Below, one piece after another: positions 1 to 8,177 of a stretch of 56,267 bases of DNA. Position 1 is the first letter of the stretch; every line of letters starts with the position of its first letter. The position numbers and the translations under genes are program-made. The DNA is from Paenibacillus sp. VTT E-133291 (GTDB taxonomy: Bacteria > Bacillota > Bacilli > Paenibacillales > Paenibacillaceae), in contig NZ_NFVA01000044.1 of assembly GCF_002264395.1 (NCBI RefSeq), positions 1 to 56,267 of the forward strand, written 5' to 3'. The notes under the pieces were generated by a model. It saw only the letters and a list, made by a program, of their open reading frames with translations. It did not search any database and was not told the origin of the DNA.

Positions 1-30
1 AGGTGCAAAACTTATACTTTCTTATATTTT

Positions 31-85
31 CAACAAAAAGCAGGCTCAAACGTACCTATTCGGGACGTTTGAGCCTGCTTTGTTG
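31..85 (-). terminator. Intrinsic terminator of glnS
   Basis: A 17-bp perfect inverted repeat (left arm 37-53, right arm 65-81) is extended by a short bulged stem. On the minus strand it is followed by a T-rich run, so it should end glnS transcription. The flanking A/T runs may let it work in both directions. Confidence 0.9.
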
Positions 86-107
86 TTACCTTAATTAAAT
101 TATCTGT

Positions 108-1814
108 TTAGCCTTGTTTAGGAGGCTGAAATGAACTCTTCAGTGAAACGATAAGATTGAATACAAGATGTCCAGGCGCCGAATATTTGCTATCCACATT
201 AAAATAGCCATGACGGAAGAACTGGAATTTATCCTGAGCCACGCTATCCTTAAGCGCAGGTTCAACAAACCCTTGCAGGATTTCAATGGACTTAGGATTT
301 AGCTGATCTAAGAAACTAGGCTCCGATTTCTCTACCGAGGAATCCAAACCTTCAACCTCCACAGCTTCATCCGCTTCTTCAGCAGAAATCAGAGGCTCAT
401 ATAGACGGAATTCCGCAGGAACCGCTTGGCTAGCTTCAACCCAGTGCAACGTACCCTTTACCTTGCGGCCTGTAAACCCGCTTCCACTCTTCGTTTCTGG
501 ATCATACGTACAATGCAGCTCCACTACCTCGCCATTCTCATCCTTAATAACATCATTACATTTAATGAAATAAGCATGCTTCAGACGTACTTCATTGCCA
601 GGGAACAACCGGAAATATTTGTTCGGCGGATTCTCCATAAAGTCATCACGTTCCACATAAATTTCACGCGAGAATGGAATTTGGCGTACACCCATTTCTT
701 CATTCTCTGTATTATTCTCCGCTTCAAGCCATTCCGTTTGACCTTCTGGATAGTTGGTAATTACAACCTTAAGCGGTCGTAACACAGCCATAGTACGCGG
801 TACAGTTAGCTTAAGATCCTCACGAATAAAGTGCTCCAGCATTTGCAGGTCTACCAGACCCTGACTCTTGGAGATCCCTGCTTCATATACGAATTTACGA
901 ATCGCTTCCGGTGTATATCCTCTGCGGCGCAGACCAGAAATCGTAGGCATCCGTGGATCATCCCAACCGTCTACATGTCCTTCGTCTACAAGCAGCTTCA
1001 GCTTACGCTTACTAGTCATCGTTTGAGCCAGATTCAGACGACCAAATTCATATTGATGAGGGACAGCTGGCATCTCACATTCAGCTACAACCCAGTCGTA
1101 GAATGGACGTTGATCTTCGAATTCAAGTGAGCAAAGGGAGTGGGTAACCCCCTCAATAGCATCTTCTAACGGATGAGCGAAGGTATACATTGGATAGATA
1201 CACCATTTATCGCCTGTGTTATGGTGATGTGCATGTGTAATCCGATAAATGACAGGATCACGCAGGTTAATATTCGGTGACGCCATATCGATCTTGGCGC
1301 GAAGAACCTTCTCACCGTCCTTGAATTCGCCTGCACGCATACGCCGGAACAGATCCAAATTCTCTTCGATGCTACGATCGCGATGCGGACTATTCTTTCC
1401 TGGTTCCGTCAGCGTTCCACGCAATTGACGAATTTCATCCGCACTGAGGTCATCGACATAGGCTTTGCCCTTTGTAATTAATAATTCGGCACGTTTGTAC
1501 ATTTCCTCAAAATAATCAGATGCAAAACGCAGCTCTTCCCATTCATAACCGAGCCACTTTACATCTTCCTGAATGGAGTTTACATACTCCATATCCTCTT
1601 TGGCCGGATTCGTGTCGTCAAATCTTAGATTAGTCTTACCACCGAACTCGTCCGCCAGTGTAAAGTTAATCCAGATCGCCTTGGCATGTCCGATATGTAA
1701 ATAACCGTTCGGCTCCGGCGGAAAGCGTGTGACAACTTCCTTTACTTTACCTGTACGGAGGTCTTCGGTAATAACATTTTTAATAAAATTGGAGGGGGTA
1801 GTACGGTTCTCCAC
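108..1814 (-). CDS. glnS: Glutaminyl-tRNA synthetase
   Basis: Class I aminoacyl-tRNA synthetase that charges tRNA-Gln with glutamine in the cytosol. The catalytic core carries PPEPNGYLHIGH (residues 32-43, HIGH signature) and MTSKR (266-270, KMSKS equivalent). The C-terminal anticodon-binding barrels follow, and 568 aa is close to the E. coli length (554). The frame stays open to 1916, but conservation with bacterial GlnRS starts near the GTG at 1814-1812 (protein MENRTTPSNF), which sits 9 nt after GAAAGG. I chose that start. Most Bacilli lack GlnRS and make Gln-tRNA by GatCAB amidation, so this gene was probably acquired by the lineage. It is transcribed alone and divergently from the acetyltransferase gene at 2045. 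Confidence 0.95.
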   Translation of the reverse strand: MENRTTPSNFIKNVITEDLRTGKVKEVVTRFPPEPNGYLHIGHAKAIWINFTLADEFGGKTNLRFDDTNPAKEDMEYVNSIQEDVKWLGYEWEELRFASDYFEEMYKRAELLITKGKAYVDDLSADEIRQLRGTLTEPGKNSPHRDRSIEENLDLFRRMRAGEFKDGEKVLRAKIDMASPNINLRDPVIYRITHAHHHNTGDKWCIYPMYTFAHPLEDAIEGVTHSLCSLEFEDQRPFYDWVVAECEMPAVPHQYEFGRLNLAQTMTSKRKLKLLVDEGHVDGWDDPRMPTISGLRRRGYTPEAIRKFVYEAGISKSQGLVDLQMLEHFIREDLKLTVPRTMAVLRPLKVVITNYPEGQTEWLEAENNTENEEMGVRQIPFSREIYVERDDFMENPPNKYFRLFPGNEVRLKHAYFIKCNDVIKDENGEVVELHCTYDPETKSGSGFTGRKVKGTLHWVEASQAVPAEFRLYEPLISAEEADEAVEVEGLDSSVEKSEPSFLDQLNPKSIEILQGFVEPALKDSVAQDKFQFFRHGYFNVDSKYSAPGHLVFNLIVSLKSSFQPPKQG

Positions 1815-1834
1815 AGCTATCAACCTTTCATTCT

Positions 1835-1849
1835 GTAGTGTTACACTAC
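1835..1849. promoter_or_regulatory. 15-bp palindrome in the glnS leader
   Basis: GTAGTGTTACACTAC is a perfect odd-centred palindrome about 20 nt upstream of the glnS start and about 20-30 nt downstream of its predicted transcription start. It could be an operator or a small hairpin. The binding protein is unknown. It is not a T-box, because no T-box consensus is visible here. Confidence 0.4.
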
Positions 1850-1874
1850 TTCTTGTATAAACATGTTTCCTACT

Positions 1875-1903
1875 AATATACCCGTTAACTCTAGATTGTT
1901 CAA
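1875..1903 (-). promoter_or_regulatory. Putative sigma-A promoter of glnS
   Basis: On the minus strand TTGAAC (1903-1898) and TATATT (1880-1875) are separated by 17 nt. This gives a leader of about 55 nt before the GTG at 1814. The hexamers match the consensus 4/6 and 5/6. Confidence 0.5.
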
Positions 1904-2044
1904 TAAAAGGGGGCACAAGGTCAGGATCATTTTTTAGCGTCTTTAGACCTTTTGACTTCTCTGCGGGCGATAGAGTAGCATGATAATCATAAGAAATAAT
2001 CCATAATCATACATAAGGCCTTGTGCCGAAAAGGAGGCAACCGC

Positions 2045-2593
2045 TTGTTTAATTATGTCATCGATGAAGAGCTGATGTTAAAGCCGCTCCTGCCTGAGCA
2101 TGCTAGGCACATATTCGCGTTAGTGGAGCGCTCGCGGGAACGGCTTAGGCAATGGCTTCCTTGGGTGGACGCCGTTACGGAACAGGATCACAGCCTTAAT
2201 TTCATCAAAAATGCTACAAAACAAGGCACCGAAAATGGCGGCTTCACCGCCGGGCTTTGGATTCGCGGCGAGCTGGCTGGCATCATTGGGTATCATCAAA
2301 TTGACTGGCATAACCGCTCCGTAGGGATTGGTTATTGGCTAGGTGAAGGTTATGAAGGCAAAGGTTATATGACCAGCGCCTGTCGCGTCCTAGTGGACTA
2401 TGCACTATTGGAAATGGAGCTGCAACGTGTAGAAATTCGCTGCGCGACCGGAAATGTTTCCAGCCGGGCGATCCCGGAACGACTTGGTTTTGTTCTTGAG
2501 GGTGTGATTAGACAGGCAGAGAAACTGCCTGATGGCTACGTCAACCATGCCGTATACGGTTTATTGCGTAGTGAATGGCAGCTGCTCGGCTAA
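2045..2593 (+). CDS. GNAT N-acetyltransferase, RimJ/RimL type
   Basis: A 182-aa single-domain GNAT acetyltransferase of the ribosomal-protein-serine-acetyltransferase-like (YdaF/RimL) group. The N-terminal strand leads into LKPLLPEHARHIFALVER, a typical start of this group. The acetyl-CoA loop is GYWLGEGYEGKGYMT, and the C-terminal part has VEIRCATGNVSSRAIPERLGF. The frame is open from a TTG at 2021, but AAAGGAGG at 2030-2037 places the start at the TTG at 2045, 7 nt further on. It could acetylate a protein N-terminus or a small molecule; the substrate cannot be read from the sequence. It is monocistronic and ends at the terminator at 2632-2672. Confidence 0.85.
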   Translation: MFNYVIDEELMLKPLLPEHARHIFALVERSRERLRQWLPWVDAVTEQDHSLNFIKNATKQGTENGGFTAGLWIRGELAGIIGYHQIDWHNRSVGIGYWLGEGYEGKGYMTSACRVLVDYALLEMELQRVEIRCATGNVSSRAIPERLGFVLEGVIRQAEKLPDGYVNHAVYGLLRSEWQLLG

Positions 2594-2631
2594 GTTAGGC
2601 TAAGCCATGCAACACACATAAGCTCATAAAT

Positions 2632-2672
2632 CAAAATAAACCTGGAAGGCATACGCCTCCAGGCTTATTTTG
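2632..2672. terminator. Bidirectional terminator between convergent genes
   Basis: An inverted repeat with arms about 18 nt long (core CCTGGA...TCCAGG) is flanked by A-rich and T-rich ends. It lies between the convergent acetyltransferase (ends 2593) and MOSC (ends 2688) genes and can serve both. Confidence 0.85.
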
Positions 2673-2687
2673 ATTTGTAGATAGTGT

Positions 2688-3332
2688 TTAGCTCTCCGGC
2701 AGACCCAGCTGTTTTCGAAACTTGTTCCGAACTACGGCGGAGAGAGTTCCTAGCTCCGCAAGAACTGCCAGTGCAGCTTCCTCTTGCAGCCCTACTTGCA
2801 TTAAATGTAGTACATGCGCCACGGACGCACCGCCAGCTCCACTTTCTTTTTTGACAATAGCATCTCCGGTTGAAATCTTTCCTTCACGAAGCACACGCAA
2901 GTAAAATCCACTATATCTAGTGTCCAGCACTTGAGCCGGGAGATCTGCGGGGCCATGCTTTTGTGAGATTTTGAAGCAAGGATAACGCGGCTGACTGACC
3001 TGTAGCACAGTGGTACCTATTTCGTACACATCGCCAATGCACACGTCTGTCTCTAATAAGCCTGACGTTGTTATATTTTCTCCAAAGGCAGAGTAATCCA
3101 GTTTCTTCCCAAGCTGCCGCTGCCAGTAGGGATAATGCTCGATGGGATAGGCACAAACTGCCTTATCAGGGCCCCCGTGATGTTTCAGGTCCGCCTGACC
3201 ATCTCCAACAAAACCATTGGCATGTAGCTGAACTGATCCTTCTACAGGCATTTTATAAATTCCAGTCTCCAAAGGTTTCCCCCGATAATCCACTGTTACC
3301 GGCCGCCCCACATTAAGCGAGATGATCTCCAT
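2688..3332 (-). CDS. MOSC domain protein (YiiM-like)
   Basis: A 214-aa stand-alone MOSC domain protein. MOSC proteins bind or relay the sulfur of molybdenum-cofactor enzymes, and the related YiiM takes part in detoxifying N-hydroxylated compounds. Visible signatures are KHHGGPDKAVCAYPIEHYPYW, FGENITTSGLLETDVCIGD and the Cys-containing QPRYPCFKISQKHG, whose Cys is the usual MOSC catalytic residue. The start at 3332 follows AGGAGG by 8 nt; longer in-frame starts lack a site. It overlaps the end of the upstream acetyltransferase gene by 20 nt, so the two are probably translationally coupled. A short C-terminal tail with a three-helix look follows the MOSC core. Confidence 0.88.
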   Translation of the reverse strand: MEIISLNVGRPVTVDYRGKPLETGIYKMPVEGSVQLHANGFVGDGQADLKHHGGPDKAVCAYPIEHYPYWQRQLGKKLDYSAFGENITTSGLLETDVCIGDVYEIGTTVLQVSQPRYPCFKISQKHGPADLPAQVLDTRYSGFYLRVLREGKISTGDAIVKKESGAGGASVAHVLHLMQVGLQEEAALAVLAELGTLSAVVRNKFRKQLGLPES

Positions 3333-3843
3333 ATCCTTCTCCTCCTGCCAGCATACAGCACATAAATATTTCATCCACATATCGACCGCCAAGATAAAAC
3401 TCCTCCCGCAGACGTCCCTCTTCCACAAACCCGCATTTACGATAAAAAGAAAGCGCTGATTCATTACAGGATAATACGCGTAGACGCAACTTACGAATGG
3501 CATTATCTGCGGCATGTTCCTTAATAGCCTCTATGAGCTGCCGGCCAATACCTAAACGTTGATAATCCGGATGAACAGCAATATTGACCTCGCACACATG
3601 CCTGTTACTCTCCATTCGACTAGGGCAGCCAAACCCAACATATCCGCATAGCTTGTCATCCTTTAGCGCTACTAGCTGCGAACCCGGGGGAGCATTCAGT
3701 AGGTAATCCTCTTGGGAACGCCAGATTAATGGCCCCGGGCTAGTGTCCTCCGTCCAGATCATATGATCCAGATGAATCAGTTCCCGCACGTCTTTAATTT
3801 CTGAGAACCTTATTATAAACCTGTCCCTGTTGCTAAGTTTCAT
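3313..3843 (-). CDS. GNAT family N-acetyltransferase
   Basis: A 176-aa GNAT acetyltransferase resembling RimI/PhnO-type enzymes. The cofactor-binding motif A is VNIAVHPDYQRLGIGRQLIEAI (around residues 100-120), followed by LRVLSCNESALSFYRKCGFVEEGRLREEF, the canonical motif B. The ATG at 3843 is preceded by AAGGGG; the frame extends to 3894 without a better site. It lies 70 nt after the MFS gene and overlaps the MOSC gene, suggesting an MFS-GNAT-MOSC operon. The arrangement would fit a detoxification or resistance role, but that is inference only; the substrate is unknown. Confidence 0.85.
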   Translation of the reverse strand: MKLSNRDRFIIRFSEIKDVRELIHLDHMIWTEDTSPGPLIWRSQEDYLLNAPPGSQLVALKDDKLCGYVGFGCPSRMESNRHVCEVNIAVHPDYQRLGIGRQLIEAIKEHAADNAIRKLRLRVLSCNESALSFYRKCGFVEEGRLREEFYLGGRYVDEIFMCCMLAGGEGYGDHLA

Positions 3844-3913
3844 AAAGATGTACACCCCTTGCCTTGCACCTCTATAGAATTCACAGTAGATCATTTGAAT
3901 CCACTATGCTCAA

Positions 3914-5134
3914 CTATCCTATTGACCGCTCCAATGAATTTCCTCGGCGGTTGATATACGCATGAACGATAAAGAATCCTACGGACAGCAGTGCCATCGC
4001 ACATGCCAACCATGCGGTAGGCGCTAGACCTCCACTGTCGTATAATCTACCCATTAAGTATGGCCCAATCACCCTACCGACTGCCCCCATTCCTCCACTT
4101 AGACCTAGATAGAAAGGAGCACTGCGACCTGCATGATCTGAAATAAAGGAAGGCATGGCCGGAGATATCAGCATTTCCCCAAGCGTAGCGAGTACCATCC
4201 CAAGCACTAGACCTGAATAAGTCGGCATCCATAAAAGAACAGCATACCCTCCTAAATAAAATAGAGCACTTACTGTCATTTGCGCCGTTGAGGTAGATGC
4301 GAACCAACGTTTAATTACTGTTACGAGCGGCTGAGCCGCAAAAATGAGAATTCCGTTAAGCGTCCAGAGAAAACCATAAGTCTTCTTAGGCCAGCCCTCA
4401 GAAATAATAAAAGGAGATACTCCTGTATTCCAGATAGAGTTACCTAGCAGTAGGAACATCGAGGCAATACCCATATAAAAATAAATTCGTGTGTGCCCCA
4501 TTAGCTTCCAGGTGGATTGTTTGTCAGGACCAGCCTTCTGATGTTCTGCGACCTCCTGCGAAGAATCTCCTCCGACTTTCTTGAGATATACAAAAAAGAA
4601 TACCGCAAATACCGCAGAAGTTACGCCGTTCATCACAAAGCTGAGCATATAAGAAATATCGGCCAAAAAACCACTTAACGCCGTACCCAGTGCTACACCA
4701 ATATTATTGGCGACATAAATAACATTAAACAGCTCTCCGCGCTGCTTCGTAAAACGAAAGCCGATAAATGCCTGAATCGCAGGTAATGACAGTGAATTAA
4801 AGAGCCCTACCAGTCCCATCGCGACCATAAATAACGTCCAGTTGTTACTTGCTGCCGGCAAAGTGAACAGTGCAAGTGCATTCATGCCCAGCGCTCCAAC
4901 AATCAGCCGGTTAACGCCTACCTTATGATAGAGTGAGCCCCCGAGTAGTTGACCCACAATCCCTCCAACCGATTGAATAAGAATCACTAATCCAGCATCC
5001 GACATGCTGCGTCCAAGCTCATCAAAAACATACATCGTAACCAGTGGCCACATCAGTGCACTACCCGTTGCATTAATAAGGCTAGCAATTAAAAATATCT
5101 TAACTTCTTTAGGATAATTCTGTAAAAACTTCAT
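3914..5134 (-). CDS. Major facilitator superfamily transporter
   Basis: A 406-aa membrane protein with about 12 predicted transmembrane helices in two halves, separated by a polar linker near residues 190-210 (KKVGGDSSQEVAEHQKAG). The loop after helix 2 (GGSLYHKVGVNRLIV) corresponds to MFS motif A in a degenerate form. The fold and length suit the drug:H+ antiporter DHA1 group or a related exporter. The ATG at 5134 follows AGGGG by about 12 nt. It is the first gene of the probable operon with the GNAT and MOSC genes downstream. The transported compound is unknown. Confidence 0.85.
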   Translation of the reverse strand: MKFLQNYPKEVKIFLIASLINATGSALMWPLVTMYVFDELGRSMSDAGLVILIQSVGGIVGQLLGGSLYHKVGVNRLIVGALGMNALALFTLPAASNNWTLFMVAMGLVGLFNSLSLPAIQAFIGFRFTKQRGELFNVIYVANNIGVALGTALSGFLADISYMLSFVMNGVTSAVFAVFFFVYLKKVGGDSSQEVAEHQKAGPDKQSTWKLMGHTRIYFYMGIASMFLLLGNSIWNTGVSPFIISEGWPKKTYGFLWTLNGILIFAAQPLVTVIKRWFASTSTAQMTVSALFYLGGYAVLLWMPTYSGLVLGMVLATLGEMLISPAMPSFISDHAGRSAPFYLGLSGGMGAVGRVIGPYLMGRLYDSGGLAPTAWLACAMALLSVGFFIVHAYINRRGNSLERSIG

Positions 5135-5392
5135 AAGTAGTGTACATCCCCTGTAATATATGTGTCATTATTCCATCCAGTATTATCCCAAAACAGGGTT
5201 CAGGGCAAGCAGACGCATTGACGTGCTATCGTGATAAAGTATTAGTATACTTCACTTCTTATTTAGGGCTAACTTCTAACGTCGCTGAGAAAAAAGCGGC
5301 ACCGTTCACGTCCACTGTCCGCCCTATTTTTATTATCTATTTATATTTTATAGTTGCCGCTGTCGTCCGTAAAGTAGACTGAACGATAATGA

Positions 5393-5512
5393 AGTGTTTC
5401 ATTATTACAAAGCCGGGGTAATAGAGCCTAGAAACACTCCCCCTTTTAAAATTCGCCGTGCGTCCGATTTCGTTCCCCCGAGCTCGGATACATCACGGCG
5501 GATTTTATTTGT
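5393..5512 (+). ncRNA. Candidate small RNA with two hairpins and C-rich loops
   Basis: This lies in the 433-nt gap between the MFS and channel genes. Hairpin 1 has 8 perfect pairs (5393-5400 with 5431-5438) enclosing 6 more (5403-5408 with 5418-5423). A single-stranded CCCCCTTTT follows. Hairpin 2 (about 5447-5460 with 5494-5506) has an inner stem TCCGA/TCGGA and a loop carrying CCCCC, then ATTTTATTTG, so it looks like an intrinsic terminator on the plus strand. C-rich unpaired segments are typical of Gram-positive antisense sRNAs such as RsaE/RoxS. I see no convincing promoter. It might instead be a leader structure of the MFS transcript on the minus strand. No credible protein gene lies in the rest of the gap. 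Confidence 0.4.
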
Positions 5513-5521
5513 CTATACAGC

Positions 5522-5556
5522 AAAAAGCACCCCTCGACTATTCTAAGGAGTGCTTT
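5522..5556 (-). terminator. Terminator of the formate/nitrite channel gene
   Basis: The stem AAAGCACTCCT / AGGGGTGCTTT (minus strand) is followed by a T run, 12 nt after the stop codon of the channel gene. Confidence 0.85.
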
Positions 5557-5567
5557 ATAAGATAGGT

Positions 5568-6395
5568 TTAGGCGTGTTTCTTTACACCGCTGCCGGACAT
5601 GCTGTCCACGGACTGAATAGATGCAGGCTCTTTACGCAGGTAAGCCATCCAATAAGCTGCTGCAACAAAGATTGCACCACCCGTCAAGTTGCCTAGCCAT
5701 ACCGGAACAAAATTGTTAAAGTACTCTCCCCATGAAAAATAACCTTCAAAAATAGCTGCGGGAATTAAGAACATGTTGGCTACAACGTGCTGGAAGCCGA
5801 TAGCTACAAAAGCCATCGTCGGGAACCAGATGCCGAGGATTTTGCCACTGAAGTTATCTGCTCCATAGGAGAGCCATACCGCCAAAGCTACGAGCCAGTT
5901 ACAACCTATCCCGGAAACAAAAGCCGGAAAGAAGTCTGCTTCAAGCTTATGTCCTGCCATCTCCACTAATTTTTCCAAATACACACCGTCAGAGGTTAAA
6001 CCAACCACGTGACCGAAAAAGTAAGCTACAAACAAAGCTCCCGCCAGATTGCTTAGGGTAATCAATACGAGATTCTTAACAACCTCCCAGAAGGATATCT
6101 TCTTAGCCATAAAAGCAAGTGGCACAGCCATCATATTGCCTGTCAGTAGTTCTCCCCCTGCAAGCAGTACTAGAATCAACCCAACAGGGAAGACAGCTGC
6201 TCCAATAAAGTTAGCGATGGATCCCCATTCATGTGGTGCGCCAGCAATAACGCGAATATCCAGTAAAAATCCGAGCGCGATAAACGCTCCTCCCAGAAAG
6301 CCCAGAATTAGTACGGTGCTTAAAGGATTATGCGCCTTTTTTATGCCGTTCTCGACCGTGACTGCGGCAATCTGCTGCGGTTTATTATAAGCCAT
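5568..6395 (-). CDS. Formate/nitrite transporter (FocA/NirC/FdhC family)
   Basis: A 275-aa integral membrane protein of the formate-nitrite transporter family, which forms pentameric channels for formate, nitrite or related monovalent anions. Six membrane segments are visible. Family features include AGGELLTGNMMAV, NLAGALFVAYFFGH and GIGCNWLVALAVWL, all in the expected order. The ATG at 6395 follows GAAGGGG by 9 nt; an upstream in-frame ATG at 6413 overlaps that site and is less likely. The upstream region has two palindromes like those of the NADH oxidase gene next door, suggesting shared redox or oxygen control. With formate-THF ligase nearby, formate is the likelier substrate, though nitrite cannot be excluded. 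Confidence 0.9.
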   Translation of the reverse strand: MAYNKPQQIAAVTVENGIKKAHNPLSTVLILGFLGGAFIALGFLLDIRVIAGAPHEWGSIANFIGAAVFPVGLILVLLAGGELLTGNMMAVPLAFMAKKISFWEVVKNLVLITLSNLAGALFVAYFFGHVVGLTSDGVYLEKLVEMAGHKLEADFFPAFVSGIGCNWLVALAVWLSYGADNFSGKILGIWFPTMAFVAIGFQHVVANMFLIPAAIFEGYFSWGEYFNNFVPVWLGNLTGGAIFVAAAYWMAYLRKEPASIQSVDSMSGSGVKKHA

Positions 6396-6472
6396 GATTC
6401 CTATCCCCTTCATCTATTTACTTAAAATTTGTTCCTTTACGACCATTGTAGCGTGTCATAAAACACATTAAC

Positions 6473-6516
6473 GTGATAATTATCACTTATTGAAAAACTA
6501 AGTGAAACTTTTCACT
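6473..6516 (-). promoter_or_regulatory. Two redox-type palindromes upstream of the channel gene
   Basis: GTGATAATTATCAC (6473-6486) is a perfect 14-bp palindrome. AGTGAAACTTTTCACT (6501-6516) contains GTGAA-N4-TTCAC, the core of Rex operators. Both fit the TGTGA-N6-TCACA framework of Fnr/Crp or Rex proteins. A TTGACA on the minus strand (6526-6521) lies just upstream. The sites are 29 bp apart, centre to centre. Confidence 0.6.
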
Positions 6517-6607
6517 GACATGTCAAATTTAACGAAGCGCATCCATAATTACATTTATAAGAATAAGCTCCATATTATTTTAAAGGTAAATAGTACCAGC
6601 TTCAATC

Positions 6608-6640
6608 ACAAAAAACCGGAGCCATATATGGCTCCGGTTT
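6608..6640 (-). terminator. Terminator of the NADH oxidase gene
   Basis: A perfect 28-bp palindrome at 6613-6640 (arms AAACCGGAGCC / GGCTCCGGTTT) is followed on the minus strand by TTTTTGTG. It ends nox transcription before the channel gene. Confidence 0.92.
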
Positions 6641-6667
6641 ACCCTTTATTGTTCACAGGCAATTAAA

Positions 6668-8032
6668 TTATACGGTTACTGCCTCTTTGCTTGGTACTGA
6701 TGCTGGTAGCGATTCGAGGCCAACTGTATTCAGGAAGTTCCAAGGCTTGTTGTAATGAGGTTGGAAGAAGAAATCGATAAAGGCAAGCTGATCGATTGTC
6801 ATTTTATTTTGAATACATACAGACACTGTGTTGATTGATTGCGTCAAATCCGTCTTGGACAAGATTTGCGCTCCGAGAATGCGGCGTGTGGCGCGATCAA
6901 ATACCACTTTTAATTGCACCTGCTCGAAGGTTGGCATAAATTCTGGACGGTAGTTGTCAATAATCATGGTAGTTTCTACATCCATCCCTTCAGCCTTAGC
7001 CCCTTCTTCAGTAAGACCTGTAGCAGCGATATTATCTTCATAAATTTTAATGCCCGAAGTCCCTTGAGTGCCCATATAAGGAATCGTCTCTGTCACTAAG
7101 TTACGTGCGACCAATGTGCCCATCCGTACTGCATTGGTTGCCAGTGGAATATAAGCGTGCTTACCTGTAGGGTTGTAATGAATCGCACAGCTGTCACCAG
7201 CGGCATACACATCTGGGCAACTGGTCTGCATATAATCATTGACCAGAATTGCGCCATTTGGCAGCATATCCACTTGACCTTTTAACAGCTCAGTATTTGG
7301 ACGGAAGCCGATGCAGAGAATTACAAGATCCGTCTCATGCTCCCCTCCACTTGTGATAACCTTGGTAACTTTACCACCTTCACCAGCAAAAGAACTTACC
7401 TTCTCATTCAGCGCTAATTTAATACCATGGTCCTTAAAGGATTGTTCGATCGGCGCAGTAAACTCTGGGTCTAAATATTTATTCAAAATACGATCCTCAC
7501 CATCAATAAGCGTAACTTGCTTTCCGTTCATTTGGAAGGCTTCCACCAACTCAACGCCGATATATCCAGCACCTACAACTGTGATTTTATTTGCTTGTTT
7601 AGCTTTTTCTATAATGGTATTGGAATGGTCATAGTTCTTGCAAAGTAAGACGCCTTCCAGCTCAATCCCTTCGAGCTTCGGCACAATAGGCCAAGATCCC
7701 GTAGTCATAATCAGCTTATCGTAGGTATCGTCAAACTCCTGTCCGGTTGCCAAATTGCGAACACGCAATGTTTTGGACTTCGTATCCACAACAGTCACTT
7801 CATGACGCATGTTGGTCTTTACACCAAGCTCAGCAAGCTTCTCAGGGGAAGAATAGAATAGCCCGTGTGGGTCCTTGACCACTCCACCTACATATAAAGC
7901 AATTCCACAGGATAAGAAAGAAATATTATCATTACGCTCATACACCGTAATCTCGGCTTCCGGGTGAAGCTTAGCAGTATTTACAATTGCGGCAGTTCCG
8001 GCATGGGTACATCCAATGACAGCTACTTTCAT
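6668..8032 (-). CDS. nox: Water-forming NADH oxidase
   Basis: A 454-aa flavoprotein that reduces O2 to water with NADH and so regenerates NAD+ in the cytosol. The first FAD motif includes GCTHAG (7-12) with the conserved His10. The redox-active cysteine is Cys42 in SFLSCGIALY. The NADH-binding motif is VVGAGYIGVELVEAF and the second FAD motif is VYAAGDS. The ending HYNKPWNFLN matches lactic acid bacterial Nox closely, which favours Nox over the related CoA-disulfide reductases. The ATG at 8032 follows AAGGAGG. It is monocistronic. The promoter is overlaid by two TGTGA-N6-TCAC palindromes, so repression relieved by high NADH (Rex) or oxygen control (Fnr) is likely. Confidence 0.93.
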   Translation of the reverse strand: MKVAVIGCTHAGTAAIVNTAKLHPEAEITVYERNDNISFLSCGIALYVGGVVKDPHGLFYSSPEKLAELGVKTNMRHEVTVVDTKSKTLRVRNLATGQEFDDTYDKLIMTTGSWPIVPKLEGIELEGVLLCKNYDHSNTIIEKAKQANKITVVGAGYIGVELVEAFQMNGKQVTLIDGEDRILNKYLDPEFTAPIEQSFKDHGIKLALNEKVSSFAGEGGKVTKVITSGGEHETDLVILCIGFRPNTELLKGQVDMLPNGAILVNDYMQTSCPDVYAAGDSCAIHYNPTGKHAYIPLATNAVRMGTLVARNLVTETIPYMGTQGTSGIKIYEDNIAATGLTEEGAKAEGMDVETTMIIDNYRPEFMPTFEQVQLKVVFDRATRRILGAQILSKTDLTQSINTVSVCIQNKMTIDQLAFIDFFFQPHYNKPWNFLNTVGLESLPASVPSKEAVTV

Positions 8033-8122
8033 TATTTTCTTCCTCCTTCAAATGGACAACCTGGTTATATATTCGAATTGCTTGACTGACCAAATTAGAT
8101 ATCTGATCACCGATGAGTTAAT

Positions 8123-8177
8123 TGTGATTTATTTCACTTTATAAACTGATTATATTGTGATATTTATCACATTACAA
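8123..8177 (-). promoter_or_regulatory. nox promoter with two Rex/Fnr-like operators
   Basis: On the minus strand TTGTAA (8177-8172) and a perfect TATAAT (8154-8149) are 17 nt apart. The palindrome TGTGATATTTATCACA (8156-8171) fills the spacer. A second copy, TGTGATTTATTTCACT (8123-8138), covers about +4 to +19. This placement suits a repressor such as Rex better than an activator. The rest of the 335-nt gap (8172-8314) holds nothing recognised except an odd AGAACATTATGTTCT palindrome. Confidence 0.7.

Noticed and set aside
1815..2044. T-box leader for glnS
   Set aside because: No T-box consensus or antiterminator could be found in the short leader; only a 15-bp palindrome is present.
5140..5382. 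Plus-strand open frame of 80 codons between the MFS and channel genes
   Set aside because: No ribosome binding site, no recognisable protein features, and its sequence overlaps the MFS upstream region. Treated as non-coding.
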